Shown: positions 17,097 through 26,658, numbered from the stretch's first letter. The stretch: 64,000 nt of DNA from an uncultured Erythrobacter sp. (GCA_947500645.1 CANMSD010000001.1:620001-684000), one strand, 5' to 3'. Made by a program: numbers and translations. The notes: a model not told the origin generated them from the letters alone.

Positions 17097-17463
17097 GGAC
17101 GAACGCAAGTATCCCGACCCTCGCGAAGAGGATATTATGGCGGGCGATCGACGCATTTCTCGGCCCGACAGCGCTCTACCCGATTGGTATATTTCAGACG
17201 CCTCTTATCGCCCTATTCCGATTGCTTGGTTTGCCGCTGCCGTCCTGATTCAATCGGTCGCGGTGTATGCGATTTTCATGGCGCTGATGAGCAAGAGCGG
17301 CTGGCTGACAATCGCGCTCACCGCCTTGGTAAGCGCCGCAATCTATCTGCGGTCGATGGCGCGCGGTTTAAAAGATGCGGGCTCTGGGTGGAAGATCGCA
17401 CTAGTCATTATAATATCAGTCCAATTTCTGTTTGTCGCGAGCGGTGTAAGCGACCGCCTCTAG
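17089..17463 (+). CDS. Small membrane protein of unknown function
   Basis: A 124-residue protein with three predicted membrane segments (IAWFAAAVLIQSVAVYAIFMAL; TIALTALVSAAIYLRSMA; WKIALVIIISVQFLFVA) after a charged N-terminus. ATG 17089 overlaps the parE stop by 8 bp. ATG 17137 has the better ribosome site (AGAGG) and would give 108 residues. I do not recognise the family. Its TAG shares bases with the TAG of the convergent hydrolase gene (CTAG at 17460-17463). Confidence 0.6.
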   Translation: MPEDERKYPDPREEDIMAGDRRISRPDSALPDWYISDASYRPIPIAWFAAAVLIQSVAVYAIFMALMSKSGWLTIALTALVSAAIYLRSMARGLKDAGSGWKIALVIIISVQFLFVASGVSDRL

Positions 17464-18680
17464 CTGGCACTTTCAGTATGAATATGCAGATGCCCTTCCA
17501 GCGTACGATGGACCGGGCATTTATCCGCAATTTCAAGAATTTTCGCGCGCTGCTCATCGGTCAGGTCATCGCCTAACACTTCGATTGAACGATTGAGCGC
17601 CTGCACCTCCATGCCTTCCTCTTCGAAGACAGCATGGCCGCAATCTTCCGCATGGTTGCGTTCGTGAGTGACATGAACCCTGTAACCATCGACGGGCCAG
17701 CCCTTGCGATCGGCATACATCTTCATGGTCATCGCGGTGCAAGTGCCCAATGCGCCTAACAGCAGGTCATACGGCGTGGGGCCAGTGTCATCGCCGCCAT
17801 AGCTGCGCGGCTCATCTGCAATAAAGCGGTGGCTGACGGTGTGCACTTCCGTTCCGAACTTACCGTGGCCGGTTTGAACGACCACGCCTTCCTCCGGCAT
17901 CGGCCAATCGTCGCGCATCGGCAGGTAACGGGTCGCCCATGAAGCAATCGCTTCAGCGGCATATTCTGCGTCTTCGCGCTTGGTCAGCAAGTGGTCGGCG
18001 TCATCCAGGCTGATAAAGCTCTTGGGGTGGAAAGCCGCTTGGAAGAGAGCGCCCGCGTGTTCGATGCCTACAATTGCGTCGGTTGGGGAATGAAGCGCTA
18101 GATATGGCAAACGTAGCTCTTTAACGAAATCTAGTAGTTTGACTGCCTCAGTACGCTCAAGAAACTCTCGGCTGACAGAAAAACTCTGGCCTCCGATTGT
18201 CACCGGCCCTTCGCCATCGGCTCGGATTGCATCGTGGTCACCTTGGATGATGTGGAGGACGTGTGGGACGTCTGACGGCGCTCCTATTGTTGCGACAGCG
18301 CCTACATTTTCCAATCCCAATTCATGCGCAGCAGCGAGCACCGCCGCTCCGCCTAGGCTGTGACCAACTAGCAGCAGCGGAGCGTCGAACCGCTCTCTCA
18401 GAACGCCCGCAACAGCGACAAGATCGGCAATGTCGGTGGCAAATCCGGCTCGGCCGAAATCACCCTCGCTCCCGCCAAGCCCGGTGAAGTCGAAGCGTAG
18501 GGTTGCAATCCCCCGCGCAGCGAGCGCGCGAGCCACGCTGATCGCCGCCCGGCTCTGCTTGGTACACGTGAAGCAATGCGCAAATACGGCTGCACCGCGC
18601 ACGAGACCCGTCGGCATCTCAAGCGCTCCATCGAGCGAATGGCCCGCCGAAGTGGTGATCGAAAGGGTCTCTGTGGGCAT
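17460..18680 (-). CDS. Alpha/beta hydrolase fused to OsmC-type peroxiredoxin
   Basis: A 406-residue fusion. Residues about 1-255 are an alpha/beta hydrolase with nucleophile elbow LLVGHSLGGAAVL and a late catalytic His (DDADHLL). Residues about 270-406 are an OsmC/Ohr domain with both redox cysteines (ALGTCTAMTMKMYADRKGW and KCPVHRTLEG). OsmC proteins reduce organic hydroperoxides, and the hydrolase half may release or process acyl or peroxy-ester substrates. The same fusion is known in many proteobacteria. It stands alone, divergent from the beta-lactamase-like gene. Confidence 0.92.
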   Translation of the reverse strand: MPTETLSITTSAGHSLDGALEMPTGLVRGAAVFAHCFTCTKQSRAAISVARALAARGIATLRFDFTGLGGSEGDFGRAGFATDIADLVAVAGVLRERFDAPLLLVGHSLGGAAVLAAAHELGLENVGAVATIGAPSDVPHVLHIIQGDHDAIRADGEGPVTIGGQSFSVSREFLERTEAVKLLDFVKELRLPYLALHSPTDAIVGIEHAGALFQAAFHPKSFISLDDADHLLTKREDAEYAAEAIASWATRYLPMRDDWPMPEEGVVVQTGHGKFGTEVHTVSHRFIADEPRSYGGDDTGPTPYDLLLGALGTCTAMTMKMYADRKGWPVDGYRVHVTHERNHAEDCGHAVFEEEGMEVQALNRSIEVLGDDLTDEQRAKILEIADKCPVHRTLEGHLHIHTESAS

Positions 18681-18777
18681 GCCGTTCCTCCTATGTCGTG
18701 GCTTGTAGAGCTATTAGGCCCAGCGCGCCATTTGGTTACGGCTTGCACGACAAGATCGGCCAGTGCAGACTTTCGTC

Positions 18778-20082
18778 ATGCTAAAGATCCTCGCATATGC
18801 ACTCGTCTTTTCCCTCATCCCAGCTAACGCCTTTGCGCAAGAGGGAACTCCAGCGTCAGAGGATACCGGTTTGGCCACAGCATCGCAGCCTTTGCAGGAA
18901 CGCGCGGCCGATGCGCTCGCTCTGCTTCAAGGTGAAGCCGATGCTAAGGATGTCCTTGGCGCACGATTCCTCGCGTCGGTGCCGCCAGCTCAATTCGCCG
19001 CTATAACTCAGCAACTCACATCGCAATTTGGCGCGCCGATTGGCATAAAAAGCCTGGAGCCAACCGGCGAGTTTACAGCCAACATCGCGATCCGCTTTGA
19101 ACGTGCGATTGGCAGAGGAACGATGGCCTTGAGTCCAGATGCTCCGCACAAGATTGAAGGGCTGTTGCTCCGCCAGTTCGAACCAATTGATGATAGCTTG
19201 GCCAAGATCGAAGCCGATCTCTTGGCGCTGCCAGGAAAAGTGAGTGCCTATTTCGGGCCGGTTGACGGAAACAACCCTGCACTCAGCATCAATGCGGGTG
19301 AACGATTTGCTATCGGTTCGACGTTCAAGCTCTATGTGCTCGCAGCGCTCGGTAACGATATCAAAGCTGGCCAGCGTAGATGGGACGATACGGTCCCACT
19401 CACGGCCAAGAGCTTCCCAAGCGGCATGATGCAGGATTGGCCGTCAGGGTCTCCTATTACTTTGCATTCGCTCGCTAGCATGATGATCTCGATCAGTGAC
19501 AACACCGCTACGGACCAGTTGATGGCCGTGCTGGGTCGCGAACGAATTGAGCAAACTGTTGCTGAGTCCGGATTCGCCGATCCGGCCAAGACGATGCCTT
19601 TCCTGACCACCCGGGAAATGTTTGCTCTCAAATCCGGACCAGTCGAGCGACTTCAAGCATATCGCTCCCAAACGAACACACGAGGAATGCGTGAGATTTT
19701 GGAAGGCCTCGATACGAGCGGGCTCACCACGGAGCAGATCAACGCCGCGTTTTCGGGCAAGCCCGTCGCGCTTGATGTGGAGTGGTTCGCCAGCGCCAAT
19801 GATCTGCGCCGCCTGTTTGAATACATGAATGCACACTCCCAAGATTCCGCCTTCGATATCATGTCGATCAACCAGTCGGTTCCTGCGAATTTGCGCGAAC
19901 AATGGGCGTTTGTCGGATACAAGGGTGGTTCGGAGCCGGGCGTACTCAATCTCACTTGGTTCCTGACGGACCATTCCGGCAACGACTATGTGCTCACGCT
20001 CAGCTGGAACAATCCGGACGCCTCGCTTGAGAACTCGGCGCTTGAGTTGATCGCGCAGCGCATTCTTAGCCTGCCGCGCTGA
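18778..20082 (+). CDS. Class A beta-lactamase-like serine hydrolase with extra N-terminal domain
   Basis: A 434-residue secreted protein: signal peptide cleaved about residue 20, an N-terminal domain of about 130 residues, and then a class A beta-lactamase fold. Motif 1 is STFK (IGSTFKLY), motif 2 SDN (ISISDNTA) and motif 3 KGG (YKGGSEPG). No ExxLN (the deacylating Glu166 of true class A enzymes) is visible after SDN, so it may be a peptidase or esterase, as in the LpqF-like group, and not an antibiotic-degrading enzyme. The track's GTG start adds five residues before the signal peptide. Confidence 0.8.
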   Translation: MLKILAYALVFSLIPANAFAQEGTPASEDTGLATASQPLQERAADALALLQGEADAKDVLGARFLASVPPAQFAAITQQLTSQFGAPIGIKSLEPTGEFTANIAIRFERAIGRGTMALSPDAPHKIEGLLLRQFEPIDDSLAKIEADLLALPGKVSAYFGPVDGNNPALSINAGERFAIGSTFKLYVLAALGNDIKAGQRRWDDTVPLTAKSFPSGMMQDWPSGSPITLHSLASMMISISDNTATDQLMAVLGRERIEQTVAESGFADPAKTMPFLTTREMFALKSGPVERLQAYRSQTNTRGMREILEGLDTSGLTTEQINAAFSGKPVALDVEWFASANDLRRLFEYMNAHSQDSAFDIMSINQSVPANLREQWAFVGYKGGSEPGVLNLTWFLTDHSGNDYVLTLSWNNPDASLENSALELIAQRILSLPR

Positions 20083-20101
20083 ACGGACAGCAGAAATGGG
20101 T

Positions 20102-20121
20102 AGCTATCTAATGCGATAGCT
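20102..20121. repeat. Inverted repeat before the moxR gene
   Basis: AGCTATC-taatgc-GATAGCT is a perfect 7-bp inverted repeat, 20 bp after the beta-lactamase-like stop and about 90 bp before the moxR start. It has no T tract. It could be a weak terminator or an operator for moxR; the sequence does not decide. Confidence 0.4.
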
Positions 20122-20208
20122 TACGTAGCGTCACCCTTGCCACTCGTCGCGACCACCCTTAACGCTCGCGTCAAGTTAAGTTGCCAATCAAGATTTACAG
20201 GACCGAGC

Positions 20209-21066
20209 ATGACCGATCAGAAGCGCTTTGAAGGCACCAGCAATTACATCGCCACCGACGATCTGAAAGTCGCGGTGGATGCTGCGGTGACTTTGCGCCG
20301 CCCACTGTTGGTCAAGGGTGAACCAGGCACGGGTAAAACCGTGCTCGCTCATGAGATTTCCAAGGCAATCGGCGCTCCGCTGATCGAATGGAACGTTAAG
20401 TCCACCACCAAGGCCCAGCAAGGCCTGTATGAATACGATGCGGTTGCCCGCCTGCGCGATGGCCAGCTGGGCGAAGAACGCGTTCACGATATCCGCAACT
20501 ACATCAAGAAGGGCAAATTGTGGGAAGCTTTCACCAGCGAGGAGCTGCCCGTCCTGCTGATCGATGAGATCGACAAGGCCGATATCGAATTCCCGAACGA
20601 TCTGCTGCAAGAACTCGATCGCATGAGCTTCGACGTTTACGAGACGCAGGAACGGATCGAGGCGAAAGAACGCCCAATCGTCGTCATCACCTCGAACAAC
20701 GAGAAGGAACTGCCGGACGCATTCCTGCGCCGCTGCTTCTTCCACTACATCAAGTTCCCGGATCGCGAGACGATGCAATCGATCATCGACGTTCACTATC
20801 CCGGCATCCAGAAGACGCTGGTGAGTAAGGCGATGGATATCTTCTATGAACTGCGCGAAGTGCCAGGCCTGAAGAAGAAGCCATCGACCAGCGAACTGCT
20901 CGATTGGCTCAAGCTGCTGCTCAACGAAGATATGCCGCTTGAGACTCTGCAGGACTCGAACCCAAACAATGCCATCCCGCCACTTCACGGCGCTCTGCTC
21001 AAAAACGAGCAGGATGTGATGATGTTTGAGCGGCTTGCCTTTATGGCGCGCCGCAATCCGACCTGA
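20209..21066 (+). CDS. MoxR-family AAA+ ATPase
   Basis: A 285-residue AAA+ ATPase of the MoxR family, which act as chaperones remodelling proteins together with VWA-domain partners. Visible: Walker A (VKGEPGTGKTVLAHE), Walker B (LPVLLIDEIDKAD), sensor 1 (VVITSNNEKELPDAFLRRC) and the C-terminal lid. Start ATG 20209 follows ACAGGA; the track start is 24 codons early. Its usual partner, a CoxE-like VWA protein, lies 1.6 kb downstream on the same strand, separated by an oppositely oriented chemoreceptor-like gene. Confidence 0.92.
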   Translation: MTDQKRFEGTSNYIATDDLKVAVDAAVTLRRPLLVKGEPGTGKTVLAHEISKAIGAPLIEWNVKSTTKAQQGLYEYDAVARLRDGQLGEERVHDIRNYIKKGKLWEAFTSEELPVLLIDEIDKADIEFPNDLLQELDRMSFDVYETQERIEAKERPIVVITSNNEKELPDAFLRRCFFHYIKFPDRETMQSIIDVHYPGIQKTLVSKAMDIFYELREVPGLKKKPSTSELLDWLKLLLNEDMPLETLQDSNPNNAIPPLHGALLKNEQDVMMFERLAFMARRNPT

Positions 21067-21136
21067 AGTCCTTCCCTCCATGAACGATTATTCTGGAGGT
21101 GAGGACTGGTTCGGCGAAGCTGCCCAACCGCTGACG

Positions 21137-22537
21137 TTACTGTAGAGAGTAAGCGATCTCGAAATCGCCCCAGCGTCGGCCATTGATGATCAGTGGCACA
21201 TAGACGTTGCGGACGACACTGTACCGCTTGTCGTCAACCTCTCTGCGATAGACGACCATCGTGTAGGGCGCGTCGCTTGCCTTCGCCATTTCCGTGGTCG
21301 GTCCGAACATGATCCGACCGTTGCGACAATTTGCAGTGTCGTGGGCAAAATCACCCGTTGGCTTTAGTGACTTGTCCGAATGGTGGGTCGGCAAGAAGCC
21401 ATTAGGATCTGTGCATACCGATGCGATGATATTGGTATCCATCGCACGGGCCTCATCATATTTGGGCTGCCAGTTGGCGTCGGCCCAATCGGACAGTTTG
21501 GTGCGGAATAGTTGCGGGTTGGTGCCCGAAACTTCCTTGTAATCCCTGTCGAAGAGATCGTTCTCTTTCAGTTCGCCTCTCTCAATAGCCGCTTCCGTCA
21601 GCTCCGCGAGCTTACTGGCAAGATTTTGAGCGCGTTCAACCATTATGCTGTCCTCTGGAGAGAGGCCCGCTTTTACGATGCTGTCAAACATCTCGCACGC
21701 AGTTATCTCCAGCTCACCCATACGCTGATTGGCGCCCTCAAGCTGACTTTCACTCTGTCGCGCTGATGCGTCAAAGCTGTTCAGAACCTTCTGGACTGCA
21801 TCAACATGACCGCAGATCGTCCCGGTCGAACGAGCGATAACGTCGTTCTGTTTATCGACCTCTTCGACAAGCTCGCCCACGCTGCTGATAGTGTCCTCGA
21901 TCCGCGCAACCGATTCCTTGGCGGCGCCGCTTGCTGTGGAACCATCCTCGATCCGTCTGATCACCATGCTGGCTTCTTCGCCAAGCGTATCGATGGTTGA
22001 AGATATTTCTTCGGTTGCGCGCCGCGTGTCACTGGCGAGACTTTTCACTTCGCTGGCGACGACAGCAAATGTTCGGCCAGCTTCGCCCGCACGCATCGCT
22101 TCGATCGTTGCATTGAGCGCCAGAATATTTGTTGTTTCGGCAATACCCTCAATATCGAGCGCACTGCGCTTCACTTGATCCATAGCCGCCGAGAAGCTGG
22201 TGACGTGCTGGCCGAGCGTGTCCACGAGTTCGAGCAGCGTGCCGATCTGTCCAAGCGAAGACTGGATGAGCTTGGTGCCTTCGCCCAACCTCTCGATTGC
22301 GCGCTCTGACAAGAGACGAGCCTCGTCGGTTGCTTCGGATACCTTGGCCTGATCAGCCTCCAGAGCCGTGACGGTTCCCCTAAGTGCCTCATGTTCAGCC
22401 CGAAGCGTCTCGGACGACTGAATGACCGCTTCAACAACGCCTGCAACATCGGTGCAACCGACCGTGACCGCGCCGCACTTCTCGGGTATCGAGTTCAGTG
22501 CTGTGGCACTCGCAGTGTCGATGGAAACTGGCTTCAT
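21137..22537 (-). CDS. Soluble methyl-accepting chemotaxis-type signalling protein
   Basis: A 466-residue protein with no membrane segment. The coiled-coil MCP signalling domain comes first, with the conserved hairpin tip [26 protein letters not shown] and [12 protein letters not shown]. It is followed by an unassigned C-terminal domain (about 300-466) ending [23 protein letters not shown], which resembles Cache-like sensory text. MCP proteins talk to CheA/CheW; no che or flagellar gene is in the window. It is transcribed against moxR and the VWA gene on its two sides. A perfect palindrome GGTATATACC lies just upstream of its start. Confidence 0.85.
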   Translation of the reverse strand: MKPVSIDTASATALNSIPEKCGAVTVGCTDVAGVVEAVIQSSETLRAEHEALRGTVTALEADQAKVSEATDEARLLSERAIERLGEGTKLIQSSLGQIGTLLELVDTLGQHVTSFSAAMDQVKRSALDIEGIAETTNILALNATIEAMRAGEAGRTFAVVASEVKSLASDTRRATEEISSTIDTLGEEASMVIRRIEDGSTASGAAKESVARIEDTISSVGELVEEVDKQNDVIARSTGTICGHVDAVQKVLNSFDASARQSESQLEGANQRMGELEITACEMFDSIVKAGLSPEDSIMVERAQNLASKLAELTEAAIERGELKENDLFDRDYKEVSGTNPQLFRTKLSDWADANWQPKYDEARAMDTNIIASVCTDPNGFLPTHHSDKSLKPTGDFAHDTANCRNGRIMFGPTTEMAKASDAPYTMVVYRREVDDKRYSVVRNVYVPLIINGRRWGDFEIAYSLQ

Positions 22538-22704
22538 TTGTCTAGCAACCTTCAGGGTATATACCTAACTTCCCTTCTTCTAACGATTGATGGTTAGCGA
22601 AGGCTTAAGCTGAGAGTGAATCACACCAAGCCCCCGATTTCTTTGGCCGAGCCTGCGATCCTTAAGGGCTAGCGCGGAGAAACCGGGGCAGCTACAGAAC
22701 AATA

Positions 22705-23889
22705 ATGTTTTTCAATTTTGTCGACGAACTGCGCGAGGCCGGTATTCCGGCGAGTTTCAAAGAGCATCTGACCCTGCTTGAGGCGCTCGATAAGGACGTA
22801 ATCGAGCAATCGCCCGAAGCATTCTACTATCTAAGTCGCGCGACCTTCGTGAAGGATGAAGGCCTGCTGGATCGGTTTGACCAGGTGTTCAACAAGGTCT
22901 TCAAGGGTATCCTGTCCGACTACGGCCAGGACCCGGTCGACATTCCTGAAGACTGGCTCAAGGCTGTCGCTGAGAAATTCCTCAGTCCCGAGGAGATGGA
23001 GAAGATCAAGTCCCTCGGTGATTGGGACGAGATTATGGACACGCTCAAGAAGCGTCTCGAGGAGCAGGAAAAGCGCCACGAAGGCGGGAATAAGTGGATC
23101 GGTACGGGCGGCACCTCGCCTTTCGGCCATTCTGGCTACAATCCCGAAGGTGTCCGGATCGGTGGCGAAAGCAAACACAAACGCGCGATCAAAGTCTGGG
23201 AGAAGCGCGAGTTCCAGAACCTCGACAACACCAAGGAACTGGGCACTCGCAACATAAAGATGGCATTGCGCCGGTTGCGGCGGTTTGCGCGCGAAGGCAA
23301 CGCGGATGAGCTTGATCTCGATGCGACAATCGAGGGTACGGCCAAGCAGGGTTGGCTCGACATTCACATGCGCCCAGAGCGGCACAATGCGGTAAAACTG
23401 CTGCTGTTCCTAGACGTGGGTGGATCTATGGATCCGTTCATCAAACTGTGCGAGGAATTGTTCAGCGCCGCCTCGTCAGAATTCAAGAATCTCGAGTTCT
23501 TCTACTTCCACAATTGCCTCTACGAAGGTGTGTGGAAGGACAACAAACGCCGCTGGCAGGAACGCACAAAGACCTGGGACGTGCTGCATAAATTCGGCCA
23601 TGATTACAAAGTGATCTTTGTTGGAGATGCGGCGATGAGTCCCTACGAAATCACTCATGCAGGCGGCTCTGTCGAGCACATGAACGAGGAGGCGGGCGCG
23701 ATCTGGATGAATCGGGTAACCAACACCTATCCGGCCACCGTCTGGCTGAACCCCGTTCCCGAAAAGCAATGGGGCTATTCGCAATCAACCAAGATGCTCA
23801 AAGAGCTGGTGAATGACCGGATGTATCCGCTTACGCTCGATGGTTTGGACGATGCAACGCGCGAGTTAAGCCGGAAACAGGGGCATTGA
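22705..23889 (+). CDS. CoxE-like VWA-domain protein, MoxR partner
   Basis: A 394-residue cytosolic protein with a von Willebrand A domain in its C-terminal half. The MIDAS start reads LLFLDVGGSMDPF, where a Gly replaces the usual first Ser of DxSxS. It ends with a GDAAMSPYEI segment. The N-terminal half is helical and charged (EEMEKIKSLGDWDEIMDTLKKRLEEQEKRH). Proteins of this type act with MoxR ATPases as chaperone pairs for cofactor or complex assembly. The client is not identifiable from this window. Confidence 0.88.
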   Translation: MFFNFVDELREAGIPASFKEHLTLLEALDKDVIEQSPEAFYYLSRATFVKDEGLLDRFDQVFNKVFKGILSDYGQDPVDIPEDWLKAVAEKFLSPEEMEKIKSLGDWDEIMDTLKKRLEEQEKRHEGGNKWIGTGGTSPFGHSGYNPEGVRIGGESKHKRAIKVWEKREFQNLDNTKELGTRNIKMALRRLRRFAREGNADELDLDATIEGTAKQGWLDIHMRPERHNAVKLLLFLDVGGSMDPFIKLCEELFSAASSEFKNLEFFYFHNCLYEGVWKDNKRRWQERTKTWDVLHKFGHDYKVIFVGDAAMSPYEITHAGGSVEHMNEEAGAIWMNRVTNTYPATVWLNPVPEKQWGYSQSTKMLKELVNDRMYPLTLDGLDDATRELSRKQGH

Positions 23890-23947
23890 CGTCTGCCAGA
23901 TAAGGTTGGGATATCTGACGTGCGACGTTCACTTGGTGGAGGTTCTC

Positions 23948-24379
23948 ATGCGCACAACCGTGATTATTCTTTGCTCGATTGTCCTGATGGGCGCGAGCGA
24001 GTCTGACGAACAGAGTTCCTCCGCTTCTGACATAAGCGATCAAGTAAGCAGTATGCCGCCAAGCCTGCTATTACCGTCGTATGGCGTATCAGTTTATCAA
24101 GCGAGCTTGATCGCCGAAGCGCAACTTAAAGCAGCCACGCCGATACCATCAGATCAGGAATGTCGTGACCGGATCATTCAAATTCGGAAAGAGCGCGGCC
24201 TTCCGCCACTGGAAGACGATCCCGAGGCTCTCAAACAACCGATGACGATGTATGCCGTCGATTTCAGACAAGATGGATGCTCGACGCTGGTGATGAAGGG
24301 CGATCGGAACGATATCCGCCCGCTACCTGATCATCGAGATGGCCCGCTACAGGTCATTCCCACTCGCGGCAGTCAATAA
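23948..24379 (+). CDS. Secreted protein of unknown function
   Basis: A 143-residue protein with a short hydrophobic N-terminus (MRTTVIILCSIVLMGAS) that looks like a signal peptide, preceded by a strong GGAGG site. The mature part is polar, with two cysteines (ECRDR and DGCSTL) that could pair. I do not recognise the family. The track start is 14 codons early. Its TAA lies inside the end of the convergent DUF1343 gene (7-bp overlap). Confidence 0.6.
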   Translation: MRTTVIILCSIVLMGASESDEQSSSASDISDQVSSMPPSLLLPSYGVSVYQASLIAEAQLKAATPIPSDQECRDRIIQIRKERGLPPLEDDPEALKQPMTMYAVDFRQDGCSTLVMKGDRNDIRPLPDHRDGPLQVIPTRGSQ

Positions 24380-25587
24380 AGCAAATGCCCGCGCACAGTC
24401 TGCACCCACGCTGCTTCATCGTTTGACGCCAGCGCATCCAAGTCTCCCGGCGTCGCGGCATCATTGTCGACCCATTGGCGCAGTGACGGCCCGCCATTGA
24501 TAACGTCGATTGCAAGCACGTTATCGGTGTACTCATATTTGAAGTCTGTCCCGCGCCACAATTCATAGTCCGGGTAAAGCCTGCGGATCGCCTTGAATGC
24601 CAGCGCCTGCAGCCGCCATGGTTTGAACGTATCGTGATCGTAGAACGCGTTTTCTGCATGGATCATCAATGCATTGCAGAGCTTTCCTGCATGCTTGTGG
24701 AAGGTGGGTTCGAACCAACAATCGCGTAAGGCGCAGCCGCGGAGCCATTCCGGTTCGAGAGAATGCATCTCCGCAAGCACAGCCTTTGCATCGACGTCGG
24801 GCGCACCGAAAAGAACCTCGAGCGGACGTGTTGTTCCCCTACCCTCAGAAACAGTCGCGCCTTCGATCATGACCGTACCCGCATAAGCTCGCGCCATATT
24901 CACATTGGCCGCGTTGGGCGACGGATTGATCCATACGCGCGAGGGCGGCCAGCCATGGCCTTCGCCGTCTGGCTCCCAGCTCTGCATAGCGACCACGCGA
25001 TAAAGCACATCGAGATCGAAATGGTCGATAAACCAGTGCCCCATCTCGCCCATCGTCAGACCGTGGCGCATAGGCATCGGAGCGGCACCGACAAAACTCT
25101 CATGGCCGGGCATAAGCAAAGTGCCCTCCACCGGACGTCCGGCGGGGTTTGGACGATCCAGCACCCATACTTCCTTGCCGTGCTTGGCTGCTTCTTCAAG
25201 GAGATAGAGCAGTGTCGTGACAAAGGTATAGATGCGGCAGCCCAGGTCCTGCAGATCGAACAGGAACACATCCGCGCTCGACATCATCTGCCCGGTCGGG
25301 CGACGCACCTCGCCATAGAGCGAAAAGACCGGGATGCCGTACTGCGGATCGGTCTCGTCCGCCGTCTCAACCATATTGTCCTGTTTGTCGCCCTTTAATC
25401 CGTGCTGCGGGCCAAAGGCGCTCGTGACATTAACTCCCGCCGCGATCAGCGCATCCAGACTGTGCGTCAGATCTTGCGTCACGCTCGCCGGATGTGCGAC
25501 CAGCGCGACACGCTTGCCCTCAAGCTCGCCCAACAATTGCGGGTCAGCCAGCAGGCAATCAATTCCGAATTCTACCTCTGAAGTCAT
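24373..25587 (-). CDS. DUF1343/NamZ-like exo-beta-N-acetylmuramidase family protein
   Basis: A 404-residue DUF1343 protein. In Bacillus subtilis this family (NamZ/YbbC) removes terminal MurNAc from peptidoglycan fragments. Conserved text: GIDCLLADP, FGPQHGLKGDKQDNM, SLYGEVRRPTGQMM, FDLQDLGCRIYTFVTTL, VLDRPNPAGRPVEGTLL, PSRVWINPSPN and SEGRGTTRPLE. No clear signal peptide is visible, unlike secreted members, so it may act on recycled muropeptides in the cytoplasm. That location is an inference. Confidence 0.85.
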   Translation of the reverse strand: MTSEVEFGIDCLLADPQLLGELEGKRVALVAHPASVTQDLTHSLDALIAAGVNVTSAFGPQHGLKGDKQDNMVETADETDPQYGIPVFSLYGEVRRPTGQMMSSADVFLFDLQDLGCRIYTFVTTLLYLLEEAAKHGKEVWVLDRPNPAGRPVEGTLLMPGHESFVGAAPMPMRHGLTMGEMGHWFIDHFDLDVLYRVVAMQSWEPDGEGHGWPPSRVWINPSPNAANVNMARAYAGTVMIEGATVSEGRGTTRPLEVLFGAPDVDAKAVLAEMHSLEPEWLRGCALRDCWFEPTFHKHAGKLCNALMIHAENAFYDHDTFKPWRLQALAFKAIRRLYPDYELWRGTDFKYEYTDNVLAIDVINGGPSLRQWVDNDAATPGDLDALASNDEAAWVQTVRGHLLY

Positions 25588-25657
25588 ACCCGTCGAGTTG
25601 CGATACTAACGCAGTAAAGGCAATGGCTTTTGCGAATGACGCGCGTATATTGCTCCA

Positions 25658-26146
25658 ATGGAATGGACACCGGCCATCATCGCAGCGCTTTGGGCAGTCA
25701 TCCTCGGCGGCGCGGGTGGGTTACTCACCGAGATCGGCGATTGGTATCGCAATCTCAAGAAGCCTAGTTGGCAACCGCCTGATTGGCTCTTCGGTCCTGC
25801 CTGGACAATCATTCTGGGGCTTTCGGCCTGGAGCTTTTATCTCGCCTGGACCAATGCACCTACGCCAGCAGATCAGCGCGTCGTTGCGGCCCTATTCGGA
25901 ATGAACTTCGCACTACACCTGGCGTGGTCGCCGCTGTTTTTCAAAGTGAAACGCCCGGATTGGGCTTTGTTTGAAAACGTGTTCCTGTGGCTGTCCGTGC
26001 TCTCTTTGTGCCTCGTCCTGCCACACTACTCACAGCTAGCTGGTTGGCTCAACTTGCCGTACATCGCCTGGGTCAGTTTCGCGATGCTACTAAATTGGAA
26101 GATTGTGCAGCTCAACGGCCCGTTCGGCGACAAGGCGGCGGCTTAA
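25658..26146 (+). CDS. tspO: TspO/MBR family membrane protein
   Basis: A 162-residue integral membrane protein of the TspO family with the expected five hydrophobic segments and Trp-rich loops (WYRNLKKPSWQPPDWLFGPAWT; LHLAWSPLFFKVKRP). TspO binds porphyrins, and in photosynthetic alphaproteobacteria it affects pigment-gene expression. No porphyrin gene is next to it here. Its TAA shares bases with the TAA of the convergent DOMON-like gene (TTAA at 26143-26146). Confidence 0.93.
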   Translation: MEWTPAIIAALWAVILGGAGGLLTEIGDWYRNLKKPSWQPPDWLFGPAWTIILGLSAWSFYLAWTNAPTPADQRVVAALFGMNFALHLAWSPLFFKVKRPDWALFENVFLWLSVLSLCLVLPHYSQLAGWLNLPYIAWVSFAMLLNWKIVQLNGPFGDKAAA

Positions 26147-26658
26147 CGCTCTACTATTATCTGACGACACGCCTCGCTGTGGAACTCCGGCTTGCCTGGA
26201 GGAAACGCTAACGCCCAGTATTGCAACGCTCCGTTATGGTGCTCGACGATGGCGTTGAGTGCGACCTGTGCAGGATCGGGCAATTCCGACGCGATGCTTG
26301 CCTTCAGCACCAGTTCGGTGTCGCTGTATGAGCACGCAATTGCAATCGCATCGACCGGCGCATCTCGCGAGTTCTCACGAAACGCATCGAAATCGTAGCA
26401 AGCCCAACGGCTCGACGGCGAAAGGTTGAATTCGCGGTAGTAAGTGCCGCCAATCGGTTGCCAGAATATCTCGAAGCAGGTCGTTTTCCACAGATTGTCC
26501 ATGCGTTCCGAGGCGGCATGCGTCGGAACCTTAACTCCTCCAATCGCTCCATCGAGGCGGAATTCGGCCTCGCAGCCAGTTGAAGTAGGCGCGATTTGAG
26601 CGGTTACAGCCTTGATCGGCCCAAGGTCACAGGTCTGATGAAGCATGAGAGGTTGCAT
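26143..26658 (-). CDS. DOMON-like domain protein
   Basis: A 171-residue protein matching the DOMON-like proteins annotated in sphingomonads. Characteristic text: DNLWKTTCFEIFWQP, YYREFNLSPSSRWACYDFDAFRE and YWALAFPPGKPEFHSEA. DOMON folds bind haem or sugars, but no ligand residue can be assigned here. There is no signal peptide. It is divergent from tyrS by 88 bp. Confidence 0.75.
   Translation of the reverse strand: MQPLMLHQTCDLGPIKAVTAQIAPTSTGCEAEFRLDGAIGGVKVPTHAASERMDNLWKTTCFEIFWQPIGGTYYREFNLSPSSRWACYDFDAFRENSRDAPVDAIAIACSYSDTELVLKASIASELPDPAQVALNAIVEHHNGALQYWALAFPPGKPEFHSEACRQIIVER

Noticed and set aside
17089-18680. Toxin-antitoxin pair from the tightly packed convergent genes
   Set aside because: The genes converge and do not form an operon, and the larger product is a recognisable hydrolase-OsmC fusion.
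20188-21081. 297-aa ORF opposite the MoxR gene
   Set aside because: Antisense shadow of a clear AAA+ ATPase gene; the product shows no recognisable motif.
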